Part shown: positions 26,701 through 35,728 of the stretch, piece after piece | Numbering within the stretch: the first letter of the stretch is position 1 | Layout: the number at the start of each line of letters is the position of its first letter | Assembly: GCA_018818125.1 (NCBI GenBank) | Contig: JAHISQ010000057.1 | Coordinates: 1-52,366, forward strand | DNA: 52,366 nucleotides | From: Candidatus Rifleibacteriota bacterium | GTDB lineage: Bacteria > Muiribacteriota > Ozemobacteria > Ozemobacterales > Ozemobacteraceae | Direction: 5' to 3' | The notes under the pieces: generated by a model | Database searches by the model: none | What the model saw: only the letters and a program-made list of their open reading frames with translations | Told to the model about the DNA's origin: nothing | Program-made: the position numbers and the translations under genes

Positions 26701-26762
26701 TTTCCATGAGCGTGCCATGGCGGGATGACATAACGATCATGTGCATTCAAAACCGCATCTAA
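23745..26762 (+). CDS. Membrane sensor with HAMP and SpoIIE-type PP2C phosphatase domain
   Basis: This 1005-residue protein has the same plan as its upstream neighbour: membrane segment at 12-35, extracytoplasmic domain, hydrophobic block at about 285-350, second sensory domain, membrane segment at about 690-710, HAMP (about 712-765) and C-terminal SpoIIE domain (about 800-1003). Metal motifs are largely kept: LYSDGAINL and WRDDITIM supply late aspartates, but the first motif reads LAEVSGND instead of GDVSGHG, with Glu for the metal-binding Asp. Activity may be altered rather than lost. SpoIIE-type enzymes dephosphorylate anti-sigma-factor antagonists; no such partner is encoded in this window. 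It converges with the HEAT gene with one base between the stops. Confidence 0.85.
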   Translation: MTSQSRNSIIRWLLIVVLTWGIPAAILCTGIKLFLDDRIVRSSAVVLDNIEQHLDNFVYDSSPARFFQPHFNALFRQLKGLSPNHDVLERIVEDFIRQWPEKMIEVYLFNGEGNVFPIEGARKEHEIFYKLVSSEYENGKISPGQLSLAGNLFPAPDLMLTRARDQRDRAIELGNPDRYSLCYFDCDRAIRSRFVAGILIFIHYNKMDIGKILDTTVNSVDPLHFGYITESETNHLPQILEGFDHDKLLDYEQQYPTSSFTLGGKLISLRRFNDTTLLVGAYEQPTQPWVLITVLLLTFAICSYFFIRLSYRIVVMQIRFQHNMRQRLIGLFALCYALPILGSGFLIFQYLRELKHSMIAGEKQSNYRRLADIDAGFTRFTTAKLLDFRRFTEQLKLAASDKEQLRSMLQAKYDRFEADSIHMLSSQSEVIYSNDLLTAEVRRHFNKPRQQRQKILDSWKFRQAAISERHIKALFSSGRSDGFAEEPEKTEGHAAFLKLFTSTALAAMDYYNQSHGTVAMLKRSSSSMVVDTIIESNTQSLFQSARTNIGKFTNIQGLSEIFLAYLDVLPGPTGESWYAFTMLVDLVNFQRQYLENLFGDLQVRSNILNRVFPEEDIRAVSTHQYAVNFPSVLEFKNFEAIIRRSDNDFKTFTQQMMIDGRESLVSVLRGSYLKHYLLIKVSPIDKLNEVYRKRLNIIIIIFAVILTMGLALARLLTRLLILPISDIMQGVKALAKRNYQHRIPVRSENEFGILAKAFNESAEILKKLTISEKIRKQLYPEPEFRCGSYLITTANSNSRIILSDFFDYFPLKQGAYAVVLAEVSGNDISAAYLTAMLKTTFTLLSPSFPFAPDTILTKLNDIFMPYYQKGHMTTCLIGMIDPTNDKMLCSNAGQSYPISVSMQSEEKSFISLPSAPLGIDANSKFKKHIINLDKRTTILYSDGAINLLDQAGEKLGQERFLEIVYESLKVDPRNPAEEILRRLDAVSMSVPWRDDITIMCIQNRI

Positions 26763-26763
26763 A

Positions 26764-28845
<2,082 letters not shown>

Positions 28846-28847
28846 AT

Positions 28848-29183
28848 TCAGTCTCGAAACCTTGTTCTTACTTTCTTTTTACCCCGTACAACTTCCTGCA
28901 GGTAGTCAATTTCAAGTTTAATCTCTTTTTCCCGAGTGCTTATCCGGCAGGGTAGGCACGGATCGGGTCTGAGTTTGGGCTTGCCCCGCCATGGATACCA
29001 GTCTTTAAGCGCTGGCTCAATTTGACTTGGCTTAAGAGCCTCGCGACGCATCTGTTCAAGCTCGCGCTGGTAATACTTCGGGCTTTCTGACGGAGTTTGT
29101 CGACAGCCCCAAACGACCGCAGCAAAGCCGCAAAGAATAAACAGACAAAACCTTTTGCCAGAACATTTTGATCGAACAAACAT
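28848..29183 (-). CDS. Small lipoprotein of unknown function
   Basis: This 111-residue protein has a lipoprotein signal ending VVWGC (lipidated C27). The mature chain is charged, with an LPC-type pair CLPC near residue 78 that may form a disulfide or bind metal, and a C-terminal coiled-coil-like helix (EKEIKLEIDYLQEVV). A GGGGACGG Shine-Dalgarno precedes the ATG. It lies 84 bases after the serine acetyltransferase gene and two bases before the HEAT-repeat gene. No family is recognised. Confidence 0.75.
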   Translation of the reverse strand: MFVRSKCSGKRFCLFILCGFAAVVWGCRQTPSESPKYYQRELEQMRREALKPSQIEPALKDWYPWRGKPKLRPDPCLPCRISTREKEIKLEIDYLQEVVRGKKKVRTRFRD

Positions 29184-29267
29184 TTTCCGTCCCCGTTTCT
29201 GATAGACAATACAGGCTATCTAATCGGGAAGCGTCTAGCTTTTCTTTAGCTGTAAAAGTCAAAATGT

Positions 29268-30209
29268 TTACCCGCCTGAACTGCCTTCCTTTTTAGGTGG
29301 CTCTGATGGCCTCCTGGAGCTTATCTTGAGATCTGCATTGCCTAAAACAACGCGACTGTGCGCCGGAACAGATTCAGTAAGCCAGACATTGCCCCCGACC
29401 ACCGAGTTTTCGCCAATAATGGTCTCGCCGCCCAGGATTGTCGCGCCTGCATAGATAACAACAGAATTCTCAATAGTAGGATGTCGGCGAACGCGTCTTA
29501 TCACCTGCCCATCCTTGTCTCGTGGAAAATTAAGGGCTCCGAGAGTTACCCCCTGATAAAGAGTTACGTTATCGCCAATCAAGGAAGTTTCGCCGATTAC
29601 CACACCAGTTCCATGGTCAATAAAAAAACTTTTGCCAATTTTAGCACCCGGATGAATATCAACACCGGTGCGAGAATGCGCCCATTCGGTCATAATACGG
29701 GGAATCAGGCGTAGACCGCAACTGTAAAAGTAATGCGCTACCCGATAGACACTAACGGCCTCAAGACCTGGATAACTGAAAATAATTTCATCAAAGTTTA
29801 CGGCAGCAGGATCATTGGTAAAGGCAGCCTTAACATCAAGATCCAAGGCAGCGCGTAAAGCCGGAACATTCTCAAGAAAGCCCAGCACGATCTGATCAGC
29901 CGCACGATGACACTGGCCACAGGTGTCCCCACTACGCTGACAACCATGAATAAGCTCGCGATGGACTTGCGGTTTGAGATCTTCGTAAACTTTTGCGACC
30001 CGGTAGCCTATACGCATCTCGATTGTATCGAATGACATTTCGGAATGCCCGGCGTAGCCAGGAAAAAGAATTATAAAAATATCCTGAATGAGTTTATAAA
30101 TTTTCTGCTTGTCAGGCAGAGGACTGCTGTCGAAGTGTTGCACTTCTTTTTGTTGATCATTAATTGACTTGAGAATACCATCGACGATGTTTCTGAGACG
30201 TTTTTTCAT
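29268..30209 (-). CDS. cysE: Serine O-acetyltransferase
   Basis: This 313-residue enzyme transfers acetyl from acetyl-CoA to L-serine, giving O-acetylserine, the carbon skeleton for cysteine. The C-terminal left-handed beta-helix hexapeptide repeats begin at DIHPGAKIG and contain the catalytic FIDHGTGVVIGETS (His) and LYQGVTLG; the TIENSVVIYAGATILGG block is typical. An N-terminal helical region of about 170 residues is longer than in E. coli CysE and contains a cysteine pair in DTCGQCHRA, as in the extended bacterial SAT subfamily. A GGAG Shine-Dalgarno is upstream. No cysteine synthase lies nearby. Demand for cysteine fits the many Fe-S proteins in the region. Confidence 0.9.
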   Translation of the reverse strand: MKKRLRNIVDGILKSINDQQKEVQHFDSSPLPDKQKIYKLIQDIFIILFPGYAGHSEMSFDTIEMRIGYRVAKVYEDLKPQVHRELIHGCQRSGDTCGQCHRAADQIVLGFLENVPALRAALDLDVKAAFTNDPAAVNFDEIIFSYPGLEAVSVYRVAHYFYSCGLRLIPRIMTEWAHSRTGVDIHPGAKIGKSFFIDHGTGVVIGETSLIGDNVTLYQGVTLGALNFPRDKDGQVIRRVRRHPTIENSVVIYAGATILGGETIIGENSVVGGNVWLTESVPAHSRVVLGNADLKISSRRPSEPPKKEGSSGG

Positions 30210-30277
30210 TGATCTGCTCCACTATCCCATGTTTGCTCTTCATGCCTAAAATACACCTAATCGACCCAAAATTCCAC

Positions 30278-30287
30278 TGACATGTCA
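30278..30287. promoter_or_regulatory. Perfect 10-bp palindrome between divergent genes
   Basis: TGACATGTCA lies between cysE (minus) and the plus-strand operon at 30377, 23 bases upstream of the -35 of the latter. A dimeric regulator could bind here. Confidence 0.35.
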
Positions 30288-30309
30288 GATAAGCTCAGGT
30301 AGTTTTTAC

Positions 30310-30337
30310 TTGATGAACAGAGAATTTGGTTTATAAT
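30310..30337 (+). promoter_or_regulatory. Sigma-70 promoter of the Ycf46-like operon
   Basis: TTGATG, a 16-base spacer and a perfect TATAAT. It predicts a start near 30344 and excludes the earlier frame opening at 30326 as a start codon. Confidence 0.65.
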
Positions 30338-30376
30338 CAGATTAAGACACGCAAATTGGAAAAAGGAATCTGCAGT

Positions 30377-30583
30377 ATGAACGAAATGGAACTCTGTTTT
30401 CCGCAAACCGAAACACCAGCTCAAAATACAAATCTAGACAAACATTTTGCCAGCAACACCTTTGGGCACTGCGATCTGTTTGAAATCCAGCTTTACAAAG
30501 AAAGCTGGTGTTCATTGCGCGAAAACGAAAACACACTCTTTGACGCATCTCTTGAGCAACTGGTTAATTCTCTGCGGCCATGA
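30377..30583 (+). CDS. 68-residue protein of unknown function upstream of an AAA ATPase
   Basis: This is an acidic cytoplasmic protein with no recognised domain. The start at 30377 is chosen because AAAGGA lies eight bases before it and the promoter at 30310 excludes earlier starts. It overlaps the AAA ATPase gene by four bases (ATGA), so synthesis is coupled, which suggests a partner, adaptor or regulator of the ATPase. It has two cysteines beyond the N-terminal region, in GHCDLF and SWCSLR. Confidence 0.65.
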   Translation: MNEMELCFPQTETPAQNTNLDKHFASNTFGHCDLFEIQLYKESWCSLRENENTLFDASLEQLVNSLRP

Positions 30584-32082
30584 GCGTTCCCCGAAAACAG
30601 GACATCAAGTCTCTAAAAGAAGCACTCACCGGCGGTTATCCGGTAATAGCCATTGAAACCTGGGAAGAAGACGCCACTTTTGCGACCCTATTGGGCTTCT
30701 TTAACAGTGTATTTCAGGGCAAGGGCAGCTTTTTGACCTGGGATCTGCAATCTGGCCTGCACGATGTCACGACCGGCGAGACGACCTGTTGCAATGCCAT
30801 CGAAGCACTTGAAAAAATTCAAACACATGATCGCGTAGGTTTTTTTGTTTTTAAAGACCTGAATGCTTCACTTGAAAACCCAGACATACAGAGACGCATC
30901 CGCAACATTCACTACAGTTTTCGCGGCCAGAACCGCTTTATGCTGCTAACCGGCTCGAACTTCACGATTCCGGTAGAACTTCGCAAAGATATAACTCTTA
31001 TCGACTATAAACTGCCTGAACCGGCAGAAATTGCCGCCATTCTCGATGAACAGATTCAGTCGACCTTGCGCAAAGACATTCCTAACAACCTCACTGCCGA
31101 AGACCTTGATCAGGCCATCATATCTCTAAAAGGATTTACCGCAGCAGAGATCAAATACGCACTCAACAAGGCATTCTGGGGCCGCAAAGCTATCGACAAA
31201 GAAATATTGCCGATTCTGCAGGACGAAAAAGAACAGCTTGCCCGCAAAGACGGCGTTCTTGAGTATGTCCGCAGCATGGAATCACTCGACGACGTTGGCG
31301 GGCTTGAAAATCTCAAAGAGTGGCTGATAAAGCGACGCAGACTGTTCTCACCCGAAGCCGCAGAAGCTGGACTGAATCCGCCGCGCGGACTTCTTATGAT
31401 GGGAATATCAGGCTGTGGAAAGTCCCTTTCGGTTAAGGCAATCAGCTCCTTATGGAAGTTGCCTTTGTTCAGGCTCGACATGAACAAAGTCTATTCCGGC
31501 AACTATGGCTCGCCTGAAGGCACATTTTACCGGGCTATTAAAAGCATAGAAGCAGTTTCACCGGCAATCCTATGGATCGACGAAATAGAAGGCGGAATCA
31601 GCAGTAACACCGCGAAAGACGGAGGTACCGGATCACACATTTTCTCAGCCTTCCTAACCTGGATGCAGGAAAAATCTTCAGATGTTTTCGTCGCAGCTAC
31701 CGCGAACCGAATCGACCTGCTCCCTGCTGAAATCATCCGAAAAGGCCGTTTCGACCAGGTATTCTTTATCGACCTGCCAAACGACACGGAGCGCGAAGCT
31801 ATTTTTCGCGTACATCTTAAGCGGAGAGGCAACAACCTTGAAGACTTTGATCTGCCACTGCTTAGCGTTGCAACAGAATTCTGGAATGGAGCGGAAATAG
31901 AGCATGTTGTCATCGCCGCCACCATTGAAGCCTTTCACCGCGACACAACTTTAACTCAAGATGACTTATACACGATCATCCGTGGCACCGTCCCCCTCTC
32001 CCGGACCATGTCTGAACAGATAAAGTTTATCAAAGGCTGGGCAAGTGAGCGCGCGATTTCGGCTTCGCGCGCAGAAAAATAG
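30580..32082 (+). CDS. Ycf46-like AAA ATPase
   Basis: This 500-residue cytoplasmic ATPase has the Ycf46 (FtsH-like without protease) architecture: an N-terminal degenerate ATPase-like domain (about 1-250) and a canonical AAA module with Walker A GISGCGKS (275-282), Walker B ILWIDEIE, sensor 1 AATAN and arginine-finger region RKGRFDQ. There is no zinc protease HExxH, so it remodels rather than degrades. In cyanobacteria Ycf46 relatives influence carbon or stress responses, but the role here is unknown. Translation is coupled to the small gene upstream. The hairpin at 32121 ends the operon. Confidence 0.88.
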   Translation: MSVPRKQDIKSLKEALTGGYPVIAIETWEEDATFATLLGFFNSVFQGKGSFLTWDLQSGLHDVTTGETTCCNAIEALEKIQTHDRVGFFVFKDLNASLENPDIQRRIRNIHYSFRGQNRFMLLTGSNFTIPVELRKDITLIDYKLPEPAEIAAILDEQIQSTLRKDIPNNLTAEDLDQAIISLKGFTAAEIKYALNKAFWGRKAIDKEILPILQDEKEQLARKDGVLEYVRSMESLDDVGGLENLKEWLIKRRRLFSPEAAEAGLNPPRGLLMMGISGCGKSLSVKAISSLWKLPLFRLDMNKVYSGNYGSPEGTFYRAIKSIEAVSPAILWIDEIEGGISSNTAKDGGTGSHIFSAFLTWMQEKSSDVFVAATANRIDLLPAEIIRKGRFDQVFFIDLPNDTEREAIFRVHLKRRGNNLEDFDLPLLSVATEFWNGAEIEHVVIAATIEAFHRDTTLTQDDLYTIIRGTVPLSRTMSEQIKFIKGWASERAISASRAEK

Positions 32083-32120
32083 ATTGCCCGACTGAACAAA
32101 ACTTTTTTAAGCATTTGTTA

Positions 32121-32153
32121 CCCCGATCAGAGCAGTGATCGGGGATTTATTTT
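32121..32153 (+). terminator. Rho-independent terminator
   Basis: A perfect 9-bp stem (CCCCGATCA 32121-32129, TGATCGGGG 32136-32144) with ATTTATTTT downstream. The T-run is interrupted, so it may be partial. Confidence 0.75.
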
Positions 32154-32173
32154 GAGAACGTAGCGCTAAAATC

Positions 32174-32202
32174 TTGACATGCGACCAAAGTTAGGTCATA
32201 CT
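32174..32202 (+). promoter_or_regulatory. Sigma-70 promoter of the feoAB-dtxR operon
   Basis: A perfect TTGACA (32174-32179), a 17-base spacer and CATACT (32197-32202, four of six). The -10 lies inside the first operator, the classic layout for repression. Confidence 0.7.
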
Positions 32203-32223
32203 AATATTGTTAGGTAAAGCTAA
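32191..32223. promoter_or_regulatory. Two DtxR-type operators over the feo promoter
   Basis: Two boxes of form TTAG-N6-CTAA lie at 32191-32204 and 32210-32223, with 19 bases from start to start. Both begin TTAGGT, like the half-site of DtxR/IdeR boxes. The first covers the -10, the second the transcript start. The repressor is very likely the DtxR-family protein encoded at the end of the same operon, giving iron-dependent autoregulation. Confidence 0.7.
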
Positions 32224-32240
32224 TTTTCAAGGTGAAAGCT

Positions 32241-32492
32241 ATGGTCAGAACAACAGTCAGTCTTTCAGATCTGCCAGCTGGCAGTATAGCCACTATTCGC
32301 GATATCGACGCAGAATCGCCGACAGCACAAAGGCTCATGGACATGGGGTTTGTTCCCGGCACTCCCATCAGAGCCGTTAGAACAGCACCAATGGGAGACC
32401 CCACCACTTTCGAGATCAGGGGTTATCAGGTCGGGCTGCGCCGTTCAGAATCAGGACTTATCGGCGTCGAGATAAAACCAGATGACAAGTAA
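32241..32492 (+). CDS. feoA: Ferrous iron transport protein A
   Basis: This 83-residue SH3-like FeoA assists FeoB in Fe(II) uptake. It shows LPAGSIATI at the start and RLMDMGFVPGTPIRAVRTAPMGDPTTFEIRGY, cut here in the family order L-DMG-PGT-I. The start at 32241 is preferred over an in-frame GTG at 32232 because AAGGTG (32229-32234) is well spaced as its Shine-Dalgarno and overlaps that GTG. The gene overlaps feoB by 11 bases. Confidence 0.92.
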   Translation: MVRTTVSLSDLPAGSIATIRDIDAESPTAQRLMDMGFVPGTPIRAVRTAPMGDPTTFEIRGYQVGLRRSESGLIGVEIKPDDK

Positions 32493-34755
32493 AATTGAAC
32501 GCAATGTCTATCTGGTAGGCAATCCCAACAGCGGCAAAACAAGCTTGTTTAATTCAATGACCGGCGAGAGGCGCCATGTCGGCAACTGGCCTGGCGTGAC
32601 CGTGCAAAAGCTCGAAGGCATTACCAGCACCGAACGGGCAACACTTACAATATGTGATCTTCCTGGAACCTATTCTCTTACCCCTGCGACTCCAGAAGAA
32701 GAAATTGTTCTTAGAACCATCGACGAAGCTGCCACCGGCTGCATAGTCAACGTAGTTGATATAGCCAATTTTGAGCGAAATATGTTTTTAACTACCCAGC
32801 TTATCGAACTTGGCATCAAACCTGTAGTCAGCCTTAACTGTTTTGATTCATTCAGCAAAGCTGGCGGCACAATCGATCTGCAAAAGTTTACAAATTTCAC
32901 AGGAGCCACGCCATTTCCAACCGTCGCACGGACCGGTGAAGGAACACATAGTCTTGTCGAATACATAGCTAAAGAAAGCATAGATGAGCAGACAAACTGC
33001 GAAAACTGGCTTACTCTGCCTGAAGAGTGGCTGGCTGCTGCAGAAGAAGTGCTCAAATTGAAGCAGACAAACTGGCAAAAAGCCAAACCCACGCAACGCT
33101 ATTCTGCTTTAAGCGATCTGATCAGGTTGCACCCACATGGAGCCGATCCGAAAACACTAAAAATTCGCGAAAACCTTGCAGAAACACTAAGCAAAGGCCG
33201 CGCAAAACCGGTAAAAATTACCGACCTCGCTTGTGAACTTGCCACAGACCGTTATCGCCGCATCGAAAAACTGATAGCAGCCTGCGCTTCTTTACCCGGT
33301 AAAAACATCCCGACCTGGCAGGAGAAACTAGACAGCGTTCTCACTCACAAATTTTTGGGGCTGCCCATTTTTGCTCTTTTGATGGGCTGGGTTTTCTGGA
33401 CAACCTTTTCTGTCGGTGAAATCCCAATGGGCTGGATGCACTCTCTTGTCGACTCGATAAGAGGTTTTGTGCAAACGAACATGCAAGACAGTCTGATTAA
33501 AGAATTGATGATCGGCGGTATTATCAGCGGCGTAGGTGGTGTCGTAATCTTCATACCAAACATTCTCATACTGTTTTTCTGGATAGCCATACTCGAAGAC
33601 TCTGGCTACATGTCGAGAGCTGCATTCATAATGGACAGAATGATGAACAGTATCGGTCTGCATGGGCGTGCATTCATTCCCATGATCATGGGACTGGGGT
33701 GTAACGTGCCTGCAGTTCTGGCAACCAGGATTATTGACAATAGATTTCAGCGCCTGCTTACCATGCTTCTTATTCCGCTGGTAACATGCGCAGCACGTCT
33801 TCCCGTGCTGGTATTACTCTGCGGCACCTTTTTTCCTGAAAATCCCAGCGTCTGGATGTTCGCCCTCTTCTTCGTTAATTTGCTCGTGCTTATCTTTCTT
33901 GGGCAGATGACCAGTCTGCTGTTCAAAACCGGCGAGAACTCACCCTTTCTCCTTGAAATGCCGCCATATCGGCTGCCAACACCATCCAGCGTTTTTCACA
34001 TGCTTTATGAAAAAGGCGCTCATTTCATCGAAAAAGCCGGCACAGTAATTCTGGCCGGAGCAATAGTAATCTGGGTATTGTCAGTCTTTCCCCGCGAGGT
34101 ACCGCTCAGCTTTGATTACAATGCTGAACTGGCAGAGCTTAACGCTCAGAAAATCACTGTGCAAGTCAGCGATCAAATCGCACAGATCAGTCACAAACGT
34201 GACATTGAACTAATGGAAGGGCGCTATATGGCTCGCCTTGGCAAGCTAATTCACCCGATCATGAGGCCCCTTGGCTTCAGCTGGCGGGAAACCGTGTCAC
34301 TTATACCAGGTTTTCTGGCCAAGGAATCAGTTGTATCAACACTATCGGTGCTGTATTTGCCATATTCAGAACATATTGGAGACGCCATGCGGAAAACTGG
34401 CATGACGCCTCTGACTGCGTTTGTTTTTATGATGTTCACGCTGCTCTATATACCCTGCATCGCCACCCTCGGTGTAATCTGGCGCGAAAGCGGTTCAACC
34501 CGCTTTACTGTCCTTGCTCTAATCGTATATTTCGCCATAGCATACATTGTAAGTTTTGTTGCACTGAAAATCGGAGAGGCTCTACAAACCAGCACAGCCT
34601 GGTTGGAAGGGCTAGTTATAGTTTTCATTGCGGTATCCGCAGGCTGGTATCTGCTACGAACCTTCATTATGACAATCCGCGGCAACCGTTGCAATTCTTG
34701 CGCCAGTAGCAACAAATGTTCTTCACGCGGCAAATCTAACTGTTCTGGAGGCTGA
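32482..34755 (+). CDS. feoB: Ferrous iron transporter B
   Basis: This 757-residue inner membrane protein imports Fe(II). The N-terminal G domain has G1 GNPNSGKTS (13-21), G3 DLPGTYSL and G4-like NCFD (the usual N-x-x-D). After a helical spacer come the FeoB membrane core (Gate motifs around GLGCNVPAVLATR and SLIPGFLAKESVVSTL) and a short cysteine-rich tail with about five cysteines (RCNSCAS, KCSSR, NCSGG) that may bind metal. The length and order are normal. It is translationally coupled to feoA and followed by the DtxR-type regulator after five bases, so iron uptake and its control are one unit. Confidence 0.95.
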   Translation: MTSKIERNVYLVGNPNSGKTSLFNSMTGERRHVGNWPGVTVQKLEGITSTERATLTICDLPGTYSLTPATPEEEIVLRTIDEAATGCIVNVVDIANFERNMFLTTQLIELGIKPVVSLNCFDSFSKAGGTIDLQKFTNFTGATPFPTVARTGEGTHSLVEYIAKESIDEQTNCENWLTLPEEWLAAAEEVLKLKQTNWQKAKPTQRYSALSDLIRLHPHGADPKTLKIRENLAETLSKGRAKPVKITDLACELATDRYRRIEKLIAACASLPGKNIPTWQEKLDSVLTHKFLGLPIFALLMGWVFWTTFSVGEIPMGWMHSLVDSIRGFVQTNMQDSLIKELMIGGIISGVGGVVIFIPNILILFFWIAILEDSGYMSRAAFIMDRMMNSIGLHGRAFIPMIMGLGCNVPAVLATRIIDNRFQRLLTMLLIPLVTCAARLPVLVLLCGTFFPENPSVWMFALFFVNLLVLIFLGQMTSLLFKTGENSPFLLEMPPYRLPTPSSVFHMLYEKGAHFIEKAGTVILAGAIVIWVLSVFPREVPLSFDYNAELAELNAQKITVQVSDQIAQISHKRDIELMEGRYMARLGKLIHPIMRPLGFSWRETVSLIPGFLAKESVVSTLSVLYLPYSEHIGDAMRKTGMTPLTAFVFMMFTLLYIPCIATLGVIWRESGSTRFTVLALIVYFAIAYIVSFVALKIGEALQTSTAWLEGLVIVFIAVSAGWYLLRTFIMTIRGNRCNSCASSNKCSSRGKSNCSGG

Positions 34756-34760
34756 CAACA

Positions 34761-35216
34761 ATGGAAAATCGTGTTTCAGGAGCACTGGAATCATATCTCG
34801 AACAGATCGCCGATCTGCAGAAAATACATGGAGCAGTCAGAACTTCTGATCTGGCAGAGCGAATGGGATGCAAGCGCTCATCGGTTACCAATGCACTTCA
34901 GCGTTTAAGCGAAAAAGGACTGATAAACTACCAGTCATATCGCCCTGTAACCCTAACCGCAGAAGGAAAAAAAACCATCGCGGCCTTGAGTCGGTATCAT
35001 GGGATTCTTGCTGATTTTCTTGAAAACATTCTGGCATTTCCCGAAGAATTTGCTCAGCAGGAAGCATGCCAGCTTGAACACCGTGTCTCACCGTGCACAA
35101 TTGAAAGAATGCGTGTTTATCTGGAATTCGTCGCAGGGAAAGATGGAGATTCTGGACAAAACACAGTCACCAGCCAATTCAATGATTTCATAAAATCAAA
35201 AAAAGAATTGCCCTAA
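34761..35216 (+). CDS. DtxR-family iron-dependent repressor
   Basis: This 151-residue regulator has an N-terminal winged helix (RTSDLAERMGCKRSSVTNALQRL, cut from about 27-50) and the DtxR dimerisation and metal domain. EACQLEH keeps the C-x-x-E-H ligands of the iron-type DtxR site (C102, E105 and H106 in the corynebacterial protein), rather than the E-x-x-E-H of MntR; the position equivalent to DtxR Met10 is Ser. No SH3 domain follows. GGAGG lies nine bases before the ATG. As the third gene of the feo operon it should bind the two TTAG-N6-CTAA boxes in front of feoA when iron is plentiful. Confidence 0.88.
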   Translation: MENRVSGALESYLEQIADLQKIHGAVRTSDLAERMGCKRSSVTNALQRLSEKGLINYQSYRPVTLTAEGKKTIAALSRYHGILADFLENILAFPEEFAQQEACQLEHRVSPCTIERMRVYLEFVAGKDGDSGQNTVTSQFNDFIKSKKELP

Positions 35217-35245
35217 GGCCTTGTTAAAAAATATCGGCTACATTC

Positions 35246-35374
35246 TTAGGGGGGCTCTTATGCCTTTAGTTATTAGAGTCACGTTTCCTGTTTTGCTCAC
35301 AGAGAGGTGAAGCGCCGGCCAAGGTGCTGTAAGAGCAATTACCATTTTCATGATTATTGTTTAACGGCCCCTAA
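35246..35374. ncRNA. Candidate structured RNA: nested inverted repeats after the feo operon
   Basis: A closing stem TTAGGGG (35246-35252) with CCCCTAA (35368-35374) encloses a perfect GCTCTTA (35254-35260) with TAAGAGC (35330-35336). Inside are AGCGCC/GGTGCT (35311-35316, 35323-35328) and a competing GCTCAC/GTGAAGC hairpin. The GCTCTTA arm can also pair locally with TTAGAG at 35273-35278. This multi-branched, switchable layout is like a riboswitch or sRNA. Strand is unresolved, and no known class, promoter or dedicated terminator was recognised. Confidence 0.35.
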
Positions 35375-35400
35375 AAAGAAAAAAACCGGGAAAACCCGAT
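35374..35400 (-). terminator. Rho-independent terminator of the 46-residue gene
   Basis: On the minus strand ATCGGG-TTTT-CCCGGT forms a 6-bp stem with a T loop (35385-35400), followed by seven T, C and five T. It lies 33 bases after the stop of the small minus-strand gene. Confidence 0.75.
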
Positions 35401-35432
35401 CTGTATTTCTTGTAACTTTGAAACCTTAATTG

Positions 35433-35573
35433 CTACTGCAGAGACTGATAAAGATTAAAAATTTCAAAAGTAGACTTGTTTTCTAGCAGTTCGTCCGACT
35501 GAACTTCCATCCAGCACAGAAAATTCTCATCCATCATCAGCTCAGTAATTCCTACCATCCCTGGGTGAACCAT
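35433..35573 (-). CDS. 46-residue small protein
   Basis: This small gene is too short for most gene finders, but has all the signals: a perfect AAGGAGG Shine-Dalgarno seven bases before the ATG at 35573, a TATAAT-like -10 further upstream, a stop at 35433 and a Rho-independent terminator just behind. The product is acidic and soluble (MVHPGMVGITELMM near the start, FLCWMEVQSDELL in the middle), without a membrane segment. No family is recognised. It lies between the feo operon and the divergent kinase-like gene. Confidence 0.7.
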   Translation of the reverse strand: MVHPGMVGITELMMDENFLCWMEVQSDELLENKSTFEIFNLYQSLQ

Positions 35574-35616
35574 TGTTTGCGCCTCCTTGTTTTTCTACAA
35601 AATACATATCGGCGAA

Positions 35617-35622
35617 ATTATA
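35617..35622 (-). promoter_or_regulatory. -10 element of the small minus-strand gene
   Basis: On the minus strand a perfect TATAAT lies about 45 bases before the small gene's ATG, preceded by an A/T-rich tract that could act as an UP element. No good -35 hexamer is seen. Confidence 0.45.
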
Positions 35623-35728
35623 GGAATGGTTAACATTTTTTTTATTTATTTTTTGTAACCTATTGGACAGATATCTTCTTATGGCTTAATATGAACTTGC
35701 AGGCTTAAATATATTGCGGGAGGGTCAG

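Noticed and set aside
35308..35330. AAGCGCC resembling the cleavage site of the glmS ribozyme
   Set aside because: The conserved core downstream is missing and no glmS gene is near.
35246..35374. Match to SRP RNA because of the GGGGGGCTCT start and the length
   Set aside because: The invariant SRP apical loop and its symmetric internal loop are not present.
35385..35400. Terminator on the plus strand for the feo operon
   Set aside because: The T-run is only on the minus strand, so the hairpin serves the 46-residue gene.
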